In this document: in pieces, positions 50,686-63,716 of the stretch
Numbering within the stretch: the first letter of the stretch is position 1
How the letters are laid out: each line of letters opens with the position of its first letter
Origin: Lateolabrax maculatus
Taxonomy: Eukaryota > Chordata > Actinopteri > Acropomatiformes > Lateolabracidae
Assembly: GCA_031216445.1 (NCBI GenBank)
Contig: CM062216.1
Coordinates: 8,243,501-8,307,500 of the forward strand
Reading direction: 5' to 3'
Length of the DNA stretch: 64,000 nt
The notes under the pieces: model-generated
What the model was told of the DNA's origin: nothing
The model's input: the letters and a program-made list of their open reading frames with translations, nothing else
Databases searched by the model: none
Translations under genes and position numbers: made by a program

Positions 50686-53600
50686 CCATTATATACATAC
50701 GCAATAGCATTTGTAGAGCTAGATGCATTGACAGGTGAAGTCTTTGTGAGACTGGGGCTGGGTGTCCTCTTTACTTTTATCAACTGACAACTCATGATTC
50801 AAACCATAATCTTTCCATAAAGTGTATTTCATCAAGCAAACTACTTGTATGGCTGTTTGCATTTAGACAACATTTAGCACTTGGCTTCTTTAGTTAAAAG
50901 AGAATGTGGTTTTGTAGAAAGACCAAGATGTAAAAAAAGTATAGTTTTTGTATCACTTCTTCCAAATGATGCCCATCCTTACATGATACCCAATAACTAA
51001 TTTACTTTTAGATATTAATTAGTGGTCTCTTTTGTTGGTAAAACACTGTCAATAAAAAGATTGCCCCCCCCACTTCCATATGTGTATTACTGTATTTTCA
51101 TTAGCTGTCATCCAGATATGAGGGGATTGGTGGGAGGTCCCGGAGCGTGGTGATGGCTACACATCTTCAGTTTGTTTGGTAACACCTCAGGCCTGAGCAA
51201 AGATAGAAATAAAGCTGTTATAGACCCATCACCCTCCAGAATTTGAATCACTGCATTTATAACCTCATTGTGTAGACCACAGACGATTGACACGCCATCA
51301 CCTTTAAGGTTTAAGCCAAATGCAGATTGCTGAGGTCGAAGTTGTTCTACGTAGTAAATGAACAGGTCGGCCCATGACTTTGTGCTTCCGAGAAAATCAA
51401 TTAGGTACTTAATGAGGACTGTATTGAATAGCGTAAACACTGTTTCTTGCTGAAAAGAGCCACACATTTATCTATACATTGTGACTCTCTTTCCTTTGTC
51501 ATTCTCCCTCTCATACTATGTATTTGAATCATTTTTCCAGGATTTCTCTCATCCATGGGTCTATATTTAGCTTTACTTTTCTTCATCTCTCTGCCAGGGT
51601 TTTTGATTCAGAACTCACTCAGGTATTAATGTGACTTTTTTTTCTTCATAACTCTTCCATCAGCTGCTCACCTCAGTCTTCATGCGCTCCTCCCCCCCAC
51701 CGCTGAGACATCATCACTCGCTTGTCATCCACATTTCTCATTTAATTTACAAACTTGTATCAACACCCCAGCTCTCAAACCGTCAGTGCTTTTTCAACTG
51801 TTGGAGCAAATATTAAGATGAGACAGAGGGACGCAGGCCCAGACAGATGTGCGAGGAGAATGGCGAGATAAGGCAAAAGTGAGTCTGAGGGGAGCAAGGA
51901 GAACAGGAACAGATAAAATGAAGGACAGAGAGCAAAATCAACATGGAAGTTGAGTGAAGGTGAACTTTCGCACTCTACATCTCAGTGAGCAAGGTTAGAC
52001 TGCTTTAAAATATTCTTTATTCCGCGTTACACAACAGCAGTGCTGCAGTCGAGACAGGAAGAATTCAATCATTTCTATGCCATCCTTTACCTTGTCCAAG
52101 AACCATGTAATTTCACTGAAGCCTGGCACCACTGAAGGCTGGTAGTCAGACCCTATCTTTCAAATCGCCATGATTTTTCCTTGAAAGAAATGGTCAACCT
52201 AAAAGAATACTTTTTTGGCCAATCACCACCATTTTCTTGATGAAGGTAATCCAAATAGAAAATCACTTTTATGAGGTAAAGTCAATTAAATATCTTCATT
52301 CTCCACAACTCTTTGATCGTGAAGGTGGAAAGGACTTTGTTTCAGTAGAACTTGTTATTCAATGCAGTGCTTGCCACACCCCAGCATTCAAGCCAAATCT
52401 CTCCAATCGAGCTTTCTATCTAATCTAAAAGCTTAAAGCAACTATTTGGTTTACAGAGTGTATTGGCAGCACTACATAGCATGGTAGGAAGCACAACGGT
52501 GAGCATATAGAATTAATGAAGGGGAAAAACCTTTTACAGGAGTGGATTCAACTTCATGGCTAATTAGCTGACTTAAGGCAGTCTGAGGAGATTCCCAAAG
52601 TCATTTTTACTCTTACTGGAACTAAAGCTAAGTAAAGCTTCTTTCAGCAGCTGCAATTTTTTTGCAGTTGAAATAGTACACAGATACAGTTTTTGGTAAA
52701 GCCACTGCAAACTCAGTCATTTTGGGCAGTAAAAGTTAGAAAACCTTTTTCATTTCACAAGGTTCTGGAGGGACTGAGTAGCAACTACATGTACATTTTG
52801 GTCTCCACCAACTACTGAGGGAAGTATCTGTTTTTTAATGGCTGCTAAATGCCTCAATATATTCACCAGCTAGTCGCTAAGTTAGTCTGTCGGCTGTATA
52901 GTACTGAGCAGGTAGTGTATAGTGGGTTTTTGGCTGAAAATAGCTACCTACTGCGGCCCTAAGCAAGTGAACCAAAACACTAAAGTTGTGGCAGGACAGC
53001 TAAACAATGAGCATTGAGCTGCACATTCAGGTGATAATTATCTATGGATTCATCACTATGAACAACCTTTTTTGCATTGTCATTTTGTTATGATAAAAAT
53101 ATTTTATTATTATAGCTGCTTTAAGAAAACACGTGCAAAGGAAGCTAAGCTCATCACCACTTTTCAAAACCCAAGGACACTAAAACCTGATGAATATGTA
53201 TATTAGATATATATTCTCTATGATTTTCAAAAAAATCGCTGACATGTGAAGTGTAGTTTTAACATGAGTACATGAATCAGATATAAACGGAAATATTGTC
53301 TATATACCTACTAGTGTTAGTCTTTACGAATTATTATAGTGTTTATCAGTTCTTAGTGTCCCCTGAAAACGTCTATTGTGTTGTGAATTGCTAATTTCTT
53401 AAAATGCTTGTGTTTTATTTATTTTCAGTGTTATAAATGCTGCGTATGAGTCATCAAAGTCTTATATTTTCTTAAGTTTTGCTCTCTTGGGCCACCATAC
53501 CAAACCCCTTTATATATTAACCCCTGGATGAAGTATGCAAATATTTACATACAGCCATGTTAACATGCTTGCGGACTTAAATCTGATACTGAGCTGCGTC

Positions 53601-56600
53601 AGCTTCCACGGCTCTTCATCATCTGTTGTTTCCGATTCCGGATTGTTTTTCCTTCTCAAACGTCAAATCTGACTGAGCTCCAAAACCCAACAAACCTCCT
53701 TATTTAAATCCTTCAAAACAAAGAGAAGAGGAGAGATGCAGGTAGTGAAGAGGACAGTTGAGGAGTGGATGACAGCATTGACAGTAGCCCGGAGCAGCAA
53801 GGGTATCAAACTAAGAGTTTTATCGTTACAAGAAGGACTGAGCTGCCTGACAGTGTCCTCAGTGCTGCAGTTCAAACTGTCAGTTGAACCCTATGGGTTT
53901 AGCACAGAACCACTTGGAATAATAAATGCTGCAAATCACTTAAAAGAGGTAATTTAGTCTTCTGATCACATTCTGTATGTGGAAGTCGGCACTGCTGATG
54001 TGCATGAGATATTTTCTGTACAGTACAAACACAAAACAGACATTAATCTTTATTTTAGCACTGAATCCTTAAGTGAGAATTTTTAAGAAAAAAAATTCAA
54101 AATCTCTTTTAAATGCAGTGTTGTCAGTTAAAGTGGCTTGCTTCACATTTCAAGAAAATTCACGAAAGAAACCTTTTTAGATCCTGTTTTCAGGTCTTAT
54201 CTCTTGCTTTGTGAAAAATAGGCTTTAAGGACTCTATGCAATTTTTTTTTATCCCAAATCCCAATTTAAATCCATTTAAAGATTTAGCTCTCTCTCTCTA
54301 TGCCCAGCACATTTCTGGCCCTCATGTATCCTAATGTTAGAAGGATGTAAAACTCAGGCTTGCTTCAGACCGTTGCCAGTTGCCTCCAGCCAACAGTCTG
54401 CTGTCACCCACAATTTGAAGAGCAATTTGTGACTGCTTGGCTATGCAATGAGGCAGGCTGAATTGTAGGTACAGAACAGACCCAGACACACGAGAAATAG
54501 GAATACACACCCACACACCCAGAGACGTTTTAGCAGAGAAAGGATATATGTTATGCATATTTTATTTTTCATGTGGTTGTACATGGCGTGAGGGACAGGG
54601 AGCGTGAGGAGGCAAGTGGCGGCAGAGAAGCAGCGTGTGCCAAACAGAGACAGCAGCATGGAGAGTAAGAATCAGAAATTAGGTGCCATTTATCTCTGTA
54701 AAAATATACAAACTGCACCTTATGACTGGCAAACGATCAAACTGCATGAGACCACAAGTTCTGCTAAATACAGTTATGCAGGGTTTTAGCACTCCACTTC
54801 TGGAGTTAAGAGTCCTCTTTGGATTATATACAAAGAATTACCATATTTATTGAGGCTACTGTAGTGGTAACAAAGCATACATACAACCCCCCCGGCACTG
54901 TAAAGTGTTAGCACTCAATCTTAACAGAAATGCAATGAGCTCAGGGATAAAATGAACAGATGTGAGGCTAGAGGACGAAGCAAGACCACACAATTCAGTA
55001 GCTTTGGCTTTGACCATCGATCTGCTTGTAGAAAATGCACACAGGAATGCATGGCACAAGCCTCAGGTTGATCCAGCATAGACACAGAAACAGAAACCTT
55101 TTTTGCTCTGCATTGTTCCTATTTGACAGGGTAGAAGAAAAAAAAAAGTCATCACATCAAGGGCATTGACACACCCCATAACACTAGCATTGATGTGTTC
55201 AATAACTTATAAAACAATAGTGGTAAAAATGCAGATGTCTCATGACTCCGGTGCTTTTCTGTCAGAGCTGCCTGCAGTCTGACTCATATTTCTGTGAAAT
55301 CAAAAGATGCCTTCGTTATCGGTTGTTCAAAGAAATGCTGTAAAAAAGAGTCGATTTGATGAGAATTTGGAATTCCATGTTAAATTTTTAGTGTGTTTGG
55401 TAACTTTGGAGTGTTTTCCCTTTTATCTTTCATATTTTTTTGTTATGTTTCGAGTGCTCCTGTGAGAGAGATTTTGTGTTGTGTGAGAGCGTATGTAGTT
55501 AATAACTTATGCAGCAGGGGCCTCTGAATGGGAGGTTGTTTTAATGATTTAATGGGCCATTCAAAGGATTCATTCCACTGGGAGCCATGGCGGCTATCTG
55601 AAAGATATGAGGCTGCCATTTTATAGCTGGCGGGAATTCAGAACCTCACACCAGGCTGTACCTGTGTTTACCCGGCATTTTCCCATGTAATGCTTTAAGT
55701 TGCATGTTGAATATTGCATATTTCCAGTCTGGAATGCCTCAGCAGAGTTTGGGCTTTGTTGCACATTCTGACAACTCCCCCGGAGGATTTTTACTTCCTC
55801 CTTATAAGACCTCACACCTAAACACTTCTCCCCCTTAAGGAAAAGAGAGGCTGTTAGATTTCTGTATCACTTCCTTCTCCTTAGTTCATCTTGTCCTCCA
55901 TCTCAATCCCCAGCTCACCTTGTGCAATAGCAGACGGTTTGATACCAGAAAATCGCTTTTGCACATAAATGTGGAGATTGAGTAAAGTTGTGTGTTTCTC
56001 TGCTGAATTTGCAATCACTCCAGGGTACCTGGGCAGGTCTGCTAAGTATGCATTTTTTCATAATATTTGAGTCTTGTACAACTTTTGGAAGTAATTTAGA
56101 AATCAAACTGTGAAAGAGTAGTTGTATAATTAATACTAGTGTTCATAATTCATATTACGAATTCCTTAAAGGCAGGTTCATGTAATTAAAGCGTTTCGAC
56201 AAGGTTTTCCTTTCAAATCTCATCTACTGAATGTAAAGGAATTCATCAGCAGGTGACACCAAGCTCCAGGAGCGTAGGCTTAGTTTCAGATGTAAGGGCT
56301 AGCACCACGCAGTCAAGGTTTGAAAAGAAAAAAAATATCACATTGAGTTTTATGTGTAGACTTAATACTTAATGATAGACAAGGTTGTTTTAGTGTTTGT
56401 TTAATTCTAGCATCTCTTTAGGACATTATGATTCCAATCACATTATAACCTGCATTTCAAAGTTTCCTTTGATGACATCCACAGTGTCCCCCAACATAAC
56501 AATGTCTTGGCCAAGATTTAGTTATGTAGGATGGCTCCAAATAGCGTGATAGTCATGTGCTTCAGCCCATTGCTGTGGAGAAGAAGCTAGTATGAGGCAC

Positions 56601-57214
56601 AAATTACAGCTTTAGCAAACGTAATGCTTTATCATTGCAATTTTGCCCGAAACATTGCACCATAGCTGCCACACTTATTCAGAATCAACCCAGATTTCAA
56701 AAGTGAATTTATTTATGATGCTAAATGTATAATAGGGTTTCTACAAAGCCTGAATTTAAGATTTCTCTTGCAGTTAGTGGCGTATGCAACAGAATACGAA
56801 CAATATTTCTAACATAAGTTGCTCATGTTTTTCATATTGTGCAGATTATTCAACTGGGAGAGTTTCATGCTCCAACTGTCTGTCACCTAATATTGTCCAT
56901 GCAGAACACAAACAGGACTTTCACTCCTGGAACCCTAGACACCCAAAATAAGTCATCCCACATTTGAGCCACTGAGAACGATAAAGATGAGAGATGTCTT
57001 TTTTTTTTCATGACTTGGATCACCTTCACTTCAGCGAAAAGGGTTGTGTTTGATCTTCACCTTTCATGAGATCAGAGTCATCCAGCAGGAGAGGATCCAC
57101 CCAGTGGGGGGCTTTTTTTCACATTAAAATATATCCATACAGGCTATTTATGGACACCACAGTCCTGTGAAGCTACAGTGTGTGTATGGCACACTAATTC
57201 ATTGAGGGTCATAG
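50686..57214. other. Intron, no gene recognised
   Basis: Long AT-rich stretch with only short open frames. The frame at 51108-51467 (- strand, about 120 codons) is the longest but matches no family I recognise. About 55500-55640 has conserved-looking mixed composition. Confidence 0.45.
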
Positions 57215-57435
57215 TGACTTGGCGGCGCGTGCTTCATGTTGCCTTGTTACATTTGCTGCTGCGCCTCGTCTATGCCCAGTCACTAGATGTGCTCGCTGCA
57301 CAATGAGCCCAATCAGGGAGGAGACGGGCCTGATTTCTCTCCACTTGTCACCACGGCGTAGTGGAGCGCGGCTGAGTCATCACGGCTGGCCTGTATCATC
57401 AATCGCCGCAATCGCCGGGGTTTTTATCACTCTCA
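57215..57435. other. CpG-dense patch within the intron
   Basis: Starting at GGCGGCGCGTG and ending near CAATCGCCGCAATCGCCGGG, this stretch holds far more CpG dinucleotides than the AT-rich sequence around it. It includes an AP-1-like TGAGTCA at about 57374-57380. It could be a small intragenic CpG island, an enhancer or an alternative promoter. No ASIC2a-type first exon is readable here. Confidence 0.4.
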
Positions 57436-58378
57436 ATGTTAAATGTCAATGAAACTGCCGCCCAAGGTGCACCACTCACGCTGGGAGACCACTGTGCCTA
57501 TTGACTCACCTCGTCAAAGAGTACAATCGGGCCGCATCAGACGATTCATCCACGCCCACACAGATACCTGGCGGTGACAGACACTGGACGATATCATCTT
57601 CCTGTGTAAACCACCAAAGCCTCATTTTGTTCTGTGGGAGACACAGACAGGAGCTTAAACTCTCCTTTTATTCCCTTGAACCTCTTGTTTTGTGATTTGT
57701 GAGTATTTTTACACATGGCTGATTTTAGTGTGATCTTTGCTATGTCATCTACAGGGCGGATTGTGTCCCTAATTTCAAAAGATGGTTATTTTATCCACTG
57801 TATTTCATTCTCTTTTTACCTCCTTTCCTTTTCCCTCCCTCTCTCTCTGTTTTTGTCTGACTGAAGCCACACTCAGATCTCAGTAGGCGTGACAGGACAT
57901 TGAACTCAGACTAGAGATGCTGTTGATCCGCTGGTGAACGGCGGAGCTTTTCACTGAATTCTGAAAGACATGACAGTCGTCACATTTTAAGTCATTATAC
58001 AGACCCACTGCTGTTCATGCCACCTCAAAATGAGAAATCAGCAGGATGGAAGAGTGTGAAAGAGATGGAAGAGACAGGAAGTGAGCATTTCTTTTTGTTT
58101 TTAAAAACACATTTTATTGCAGAAGTATAGTAACAGTCACATACATTTTTATATGTTGAACCCAAAAATCCCTTACCAAATCCCACTCCACCCTTATGCC
58201 TTGGTGAGCTGACTCACCACGGTTTAAAAGGCTATAGGGTATGACTTGCATTTTCAAATAATTACTTGTGTTCACATACCCCAATATTCAGGTGTATACT
58301 TACCCACATATATGGAAATACATTACATATAAGATAGAACAAAATAAATAATAAAAATGTTTTCAAAATAAAATATGA
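57436..58378. other. Intron, nothing recognised
   Basis: No exon, RNA gene or repeat recognised. Confidence 0.5.
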
Positions 58379-58615
58379 GCATTTGTCGGTAATATCAGGG
58401 TATATTCTTGATAACCTGGATTTACTGTAATGCGCCCTGTGAAGTATCTTAAACTGAATAATCTGCAGTTTTGGTGAGCAAGAGTTAACCTCTTTTTGAT
58501 TGCCTGCAACCACAACGTGTCTGAAAAAGTGACACCTAATTCTGTTTCCCATTCTGTCTTCATTTTAATGAGGTCAGATGGTTGCAAGTGAGCAATTCAG
58601 GTGTTCATACAACTT
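58379..58615 (-). pseudogene. LINE-1-like ORF2 fragment (3' part), frameshifted
   Basis: Read on the - strand, LIKMKTEWETELGVTFSDTL and WLQAIKK, then, after a shift at about 58492, VNSCSPKLQIIQFKILHRAH and YSKSRLSRIYPDITDKC. This is the region downstream of the reverse transcriptase in fish L1-type ORF2 proteins, where (I/L)QFK(I/V)LHRxHxSKxxLxxxYP is typical. Sequence similarity ends abruptly after DITDKC, so the fragment is truncated on both sides. Non-functional relic of a non-LTR retrotransposon. Confidence 0.72.
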
Positions 58616-59972
58616 GCAAAATGTTAGTATTTCACAGGCAGAGGCTTTGAAATAGCTAAAAAAGAATTATAATTGGAGAAGTAAATTCTTAAAATTGGGG
58701 CGTGCATTAATTAAGTAGTATTTTTTGTTCCTAATATTAACTATAAACTACATTCTCAACTATGGTAATACTTACCAAAAAAAAAATAGACATATATACT
58801 TAGAAAAATAGATTGTTATTTTTCCCTCCTGCCAACAAAATACTTGCTATTTCCATTCCAAGTGTTAATTGTTACTGGTAATTTATTTTCCATGTTACAC
58901 TATATTGTGAATGTAGATGGATGCCTACAGTTGGTTGCTATAGGCATACCGGATAAGAAGTCACATACTTCATGGTGAAGGACATTTAGTGAAAACCTTT
59001 CATCCCCCCCAGTGTTTGTGTGCATCGGCATGGCTGCATGTGTGTTTGATCTGACGCTAATTAAAAGTCAATTAGCCTGCAGCCCAGTGGGTGACTGACC
59101 TCTCTAAACACAAGAAGGATCGGGGATGTGAAAAGCTCCCCAAGCTCATTATTTACCGTGACACTGTCCTTCTCCCTCTATTTACCACAAGCTCCTACTG
59201 TCTGTCCACCTGTCTGCATTTGTCTCTCCGTGTGCTTCATCACTCTGTATGTTAGACCATCATCACACCTGAAACACACATGGGGGATAAACTACAGACT
59301 GTCACCACATGGGTATTCTGGACAGTAATACCCTGTAGAGAAGGTATATAAAGTGTCTGCAGACAACTCTCCTGACTTTTCTCATTTCACTCATTCTTCT
59401 TTTTGCGTTGGTGAATTACATGCATGCAAGCTGTTTCTCTCGTTACCTGAAAAACACAAATTACTTCCTTTCCGGGGAAGAAATCAATATAAGATTGGTT
59501 GAATGAGTGGCCCCCCTGCTTGGGTTTAATGGTTGTACTGTTCACTGTTCAACATCATCTACCACTAATACTACTTAATACTGCAATTTATTTGCCAGTA
59601 TAAGTAATTATCAGCTCTTGCAGTGAAAGTTCTCCAGAAAGTGTTGCTGAATCTTGCTGCAGGATCCGAAGCTTGACAATCTGACCATCTATGCTCTTTA
59701 CACCTCTCAGTGAGTTGAAGTTTGGGTCCAAATGAAAAATAAATGCAAGATTGTTGCACTTCCACCCACACAGTATGGCAGTGTAGGATAAATCTTCTTC
59801 TGGAAATCAGAAGAGAAACACACATAGAATGAATGAATGGACGAAAGACCATAAAAACAAAAAAGACTGCAGAAAACCCAAACAAAACTCATCGACCCTT
59901 CCCCAGCTAACCACCAGTCCTTTGGTAATGCTAAAAAAAGCATAACAAGGACAAAGGAACAGCTACAACAAG
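58616..59972. other. Intron, nothing recognised
   Basis: No exon or repeat recognised. About 59030-59110 (GCTAATTAAAAGTCAATTAG) has paired homeodomain-type cores. Confidence 0.45.
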
Positions 59973-60209
59973 TTGAGGATAATAACAGACTTATTAAAAC
60001 TCCAGTCCGAATTGGAATTGCAACAAACAGATCAAGAGGATCAATATAGAAACAGCAACATCAGGATTCACTTAATAGCCGAAGGATCAGAGAAGAACTT
60101 GCCACCCATGATGCATTTTGTTGAGATTATTCATGCAGAAAAAATGAAATTAAAAGGGACTCGCTTCACACAAATAAAAAATGATATAGATAAATTGTCA
60201 TATAATTAA
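59973..60209 (+). pseudogene. Possible LINE-1-like ORF1 fragment
   Basis: The frame reads LLKLQSELELQQTDQEDQYR then NSNIRIHLIAEGSEKN. The heptad-like leucines followed by DQEDxxRxxNIRI and an EG resemble the coiled-coil to RRM junction of L1 ORF1 proteins (DxENxxRRxNIRIxGxPEG). It has no ATG start, is short, and is on the opposite strand to the ORF2-like fragment at 58379-58615, so it would be a separate insertion. It could be chance. Confidence 0.4.
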
Positions 60210-62705
60210 ATTTAACTGTAAAATATTATGAATACAAATTATATCTTTTGAGGTGTTTTTAGTAGGGTTTTGGTCATTAGTGTTTTCTTTAACTGAACAC
60301 TAAAACTTAAAGCTACTGTGAATGTGTTTACATGGAGGATTGTCTCCACAGATATGGAAAAATGTTGGAATAAGTTAAATAAATCACATGAAAGATTTCC
60401 TCACAGGCGCTTCAAACTTCCCAAAAAAGAATCCATATTTTTACGTCCTCCAAATTTAACTACACAGAGCATGCCCCTGTTTACCAACCTGTCTGGTCTG
60501 TTATGCTTCATAATTAAAGATAACAGATAGATGAGGAGCAAAAGATCAAACATTGTGAGTCCACCTGTTTCTGGAGCCAACGCTGACTCACTGCTCTCTA
60601 GGAGACCATTTAGATTTCCTTTTAAAAATTTTCTCTGCCGCGAACTGTGAGGAGAAAGGCGACTGCGCAGAGTTGAAACCAGGTTTTCATATTTGGAAAA
60701 AATTTAACAAATCTATAAGGTCGCCATTGATTGGAACAGAATAATTCTTTGTTCTGCAGCCATACTCTGATTGGTGAATTTTTACACCGCCTCACACCGC
60801 TTTATAGTTTCATCTGAGAAAATATTTGCCTGCTATGTCATATTACACCATCTACTATTAGATTTACCACCTGTTGCTAGTTTCATAACTGCATATCAAA
60901 TATTTCCTGTCATAAGAGAGACATGTCAACCACATATGTCTCAAACTTAAAGTATCACTGTCACTAAGTGACTATAAGTAATACAAACATCCAACATTTT
61001 GAAGAAGTTATGTGCTGGCATAGACACATTTTCACATAGCAATATCAATATGTACTGTATTGTTCAATTGTAATACAAACATGTCTTAAGTGCATCTGTC
61101 ATGTTACTAGTTATGCAGGTGGCATCGTGCATTGCAGTAAAAATGTAAAAAAAAGTAACCTTATACTGCATAATGCTGACTTTCAATTTCTTTCAAGGAT
61201 GAATGATAGACTAAGAAATATTTAAATGAGGTACTGAAAAATTCTGTATGTCTCATGGGCTTTGACAGGAAGGAAATATGAAGCGCCTCCATATGTGATT
61301 CAAAAATTATGCAAATCAGTGATTGTGATTCATAACAAGTCATGTTTGTTTTCTGGGATCTGCAGAACAGTATTAAAGTGCCCTCATGCTGAGTAAAATG
61401 TTGGGGACCAGGTGGAGAGTTAAACCTGCTTGTAAGAGCCTTGTTCTGATAAAGCCAAACATCCAAGCCTGCTTAAGAGTTTCCTTTCAGACGCAGGCTG
61501 TTAGTGTGGTTCCCCATGGAGATAACTGGACAAATTGAAGGACACTTCCCAATGGGTTACACGTAAAAGAAAGTGAGAAGTGGATCAGCGGGTCTTAGCA
61601 CTTCAGGATTTCACTTCGGCACAGCTTCCCGCAGCATTAGAAAAAGATGAACATTCAGCGAGAAGTGCTTTTTCTTATGCCTGAAAACAGAGAAGACTCT
61701 CTGAAAAGGTTGTGAAAAGGCTTTCTGTGTACCTCCAATCCTTCCCCAGCACCATGGGGCAGGACGTTACTCTTGCTGTGGCTGAAATGCTTCAAGAAGC
61801 ACTTTCTCTTTGGGAAATTAGAGTAGAGTGTGAGAGTGACTGAGATCTGACAATGGTGACACGGACAGAGGCAAATAACGCCACCTGACTTTTGCTTTAT
61901 TATTGAAGCTCCACCCAGGAGGCAATGTACAAGGTGTTTTCAAGGGGGATAGACATTTTTATATTAATTATTTGTACTGTTTCCAGGAACACCTGTGATT
62001 TACAGACTATTGAACATTAAATTATGTAGTTCGAATGATTATGTTCAACAAGTACTCCGCCGATTTAGCATTGCACTGCTGTAACATTGTCAGACTCATG
62101 TTAGTTAAAAACATTTTAAAAAGAAAGATTAAGTTAAGTTGATGCAGCAGATCCAGAAATATTTTGTGATTCCTGATACCTACATTACCCACAATGCATT
62201 TTCACACTAGTAGTAGTCTTCGGGCCCCAACCGACACTGGCTCAACTTTTAGAACATATGCAGTATTACTCCCCAAGACCTGTAATCATACTTTAATGTG
62301 TAAAATCAGTGGAGTTCAGTTAAAACTGACTAAATATAAAGATTTGTGTTGCATTATTGTTGACACCGTGTATATTGTTAAAAAAATTACACATCAAGGT
62401 TTACTAGCTATATTTGAGGCTTTCAAACATACTGCATGGTCTTCATCAGTACATGAAGTTTACTCAGTTTGAATGATTGTAGATGATAATTTAACTTCTT
62501 CTGTTCTTCTTGTTGATAATGATGGACATGGAAATTGAGCAAACCTGTCTATTGTTGTCTGGGTTTTCTTTTATGTTTTCCGGGTCAGGAATGAACTTCA
62601 TGCTTAAGCTGTATATATTTGTAGCCACAGTCAAAACATAATAAAATGTGACCTTCCTACCAAAGAGAAAGTTATGTAACCATGACAACAAACGTCCTCT
62701 AGCCA
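60210..62705. other. Intron, nothing recognised
   Basis: AT-rich, with no exon, RNA gene or named repeat recognised. About 60560-60850 looks element-like but has no partner in this window. Confidence 0.45.
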
Positions 62706-63716
62706 TAACAACATGACAGCGCCTCGAAGTGAAACCAAAACATCTCGATCAACCCCTGGTGGCTGGCTGCAGTATAGGTCATAAACCCCCATGTTAATGG
62801 ATGGGACACGGGCTAAACTAAAAACGTTTTTAAAAAGTTCACTTCAAATACATTATCACAAAGATTGTTTCCATCAATTTAGGTAGTCACGCTTATGTGT
62901 GTTCAGGTGTTCATTTTTCTGACAAGTTTGGTTTAACCTGACGTCATGATTGACAGCTGGTCTGAGTGAAGTAGTCCCGGAAGCACCTGCGGACCTCTTT
63001 TTGGGAACATCGAGAGGAGAGTAACTTTATCCAACTAACTTTCACTAACCGTGATTGTATGTTTAAAACTGACAAGATGTTCGCAACTGCGTATTAGTCG
63101 ATAACCTCTCAGTTTATTTTTGATTTCCAACGGAAATAAACATAAACAGGCGGAGACAACCAATCAGAGCAACAAAATGCCGTCCTGTTGTGCGGTATGT
63201 CCTGTCAGGGCATCCGTCTAGTTTGTTTTATACTGCTGCTGTAGCCAGCCGGGGTACACTCCATATCGGCAGCCGTCATCTTGGTTATTTACAAAGATGC
63301 TATCATTCGTGTCAGTCAGTCATTGTATTAAACCCGCTTCATACTAGATAAACGCTTGTGATTGATTTGCCTGACACAACGGCGCTTCCAGTACCAAGGA
63401 AATCTGATTGAATGGGGTAGGGGTCAGACGTATCTGCCAGAGCAAATAAAACATGAGCTTGCAGATTTGTCTGGTTCCCAGGCTAGACAAGATGGATTCT
63501 TCGGCAGTAAACAGCGCTAATCGGCTGGTGTACGGGAGGGACGTTGACACCGCGGCCCCTGGTGGCTCCACTCCCCGATCACTACTGCACAGACTCTGGC
63601 TCCAAATGATGTCAACAGCGCAAGATGGCAGCGCCCGTACCTGGTATATTTTAGTTTGATTTTTGTGCAGCGGAAGAAAGTGGAGGCGCATCATCCATCT
63701 TTATATACAGTCTATG
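62706..63716 (+). repeat. Composite dispersed repeat block (about 1 kb)
   Basis: Opens with GACAGCGCCTCGAAGTGAAA and CCCCTGGTGGCTGGCTGCAG, then TATAGGTCATAAACCC and GTTAATGGATGGGACA. It closes with GTGGAGGCGCATCATCCATC and TTTATATACAGTCTATGGG. These are strings I recognise as recurrent in percomorph genomes. GCGCCTC near the left edge and GAGGCGC near the right edge could be remnants of inverted ends. It contains the copy of the shared repeat at 63225-63485. Confidence 0.6.
63225..63485 (+). repeat. Dispersed repeat shared with 15995-16250, copy B
   Basis: Same block order as copy A: TATACTGCTGCTGTAGCC, CATCTTGGTTATTTAC, AAAGATGC, GATAAACGCTTGTGATTG, TATCTGCCAGAGCAAA and the closing TCTGGTTCCCAGGCTA. 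A match to the upstream block of copy A (TATGTCCTGTCAG at 63196) lies 17 bases before the core. Confidence 0.8.

Noticed and set aside
51108..51467. 119-codon frame on -
   Set aside because: Reads smoothly but matches no family I recognise. No supporting gene structure. A blastp search would be decisive.
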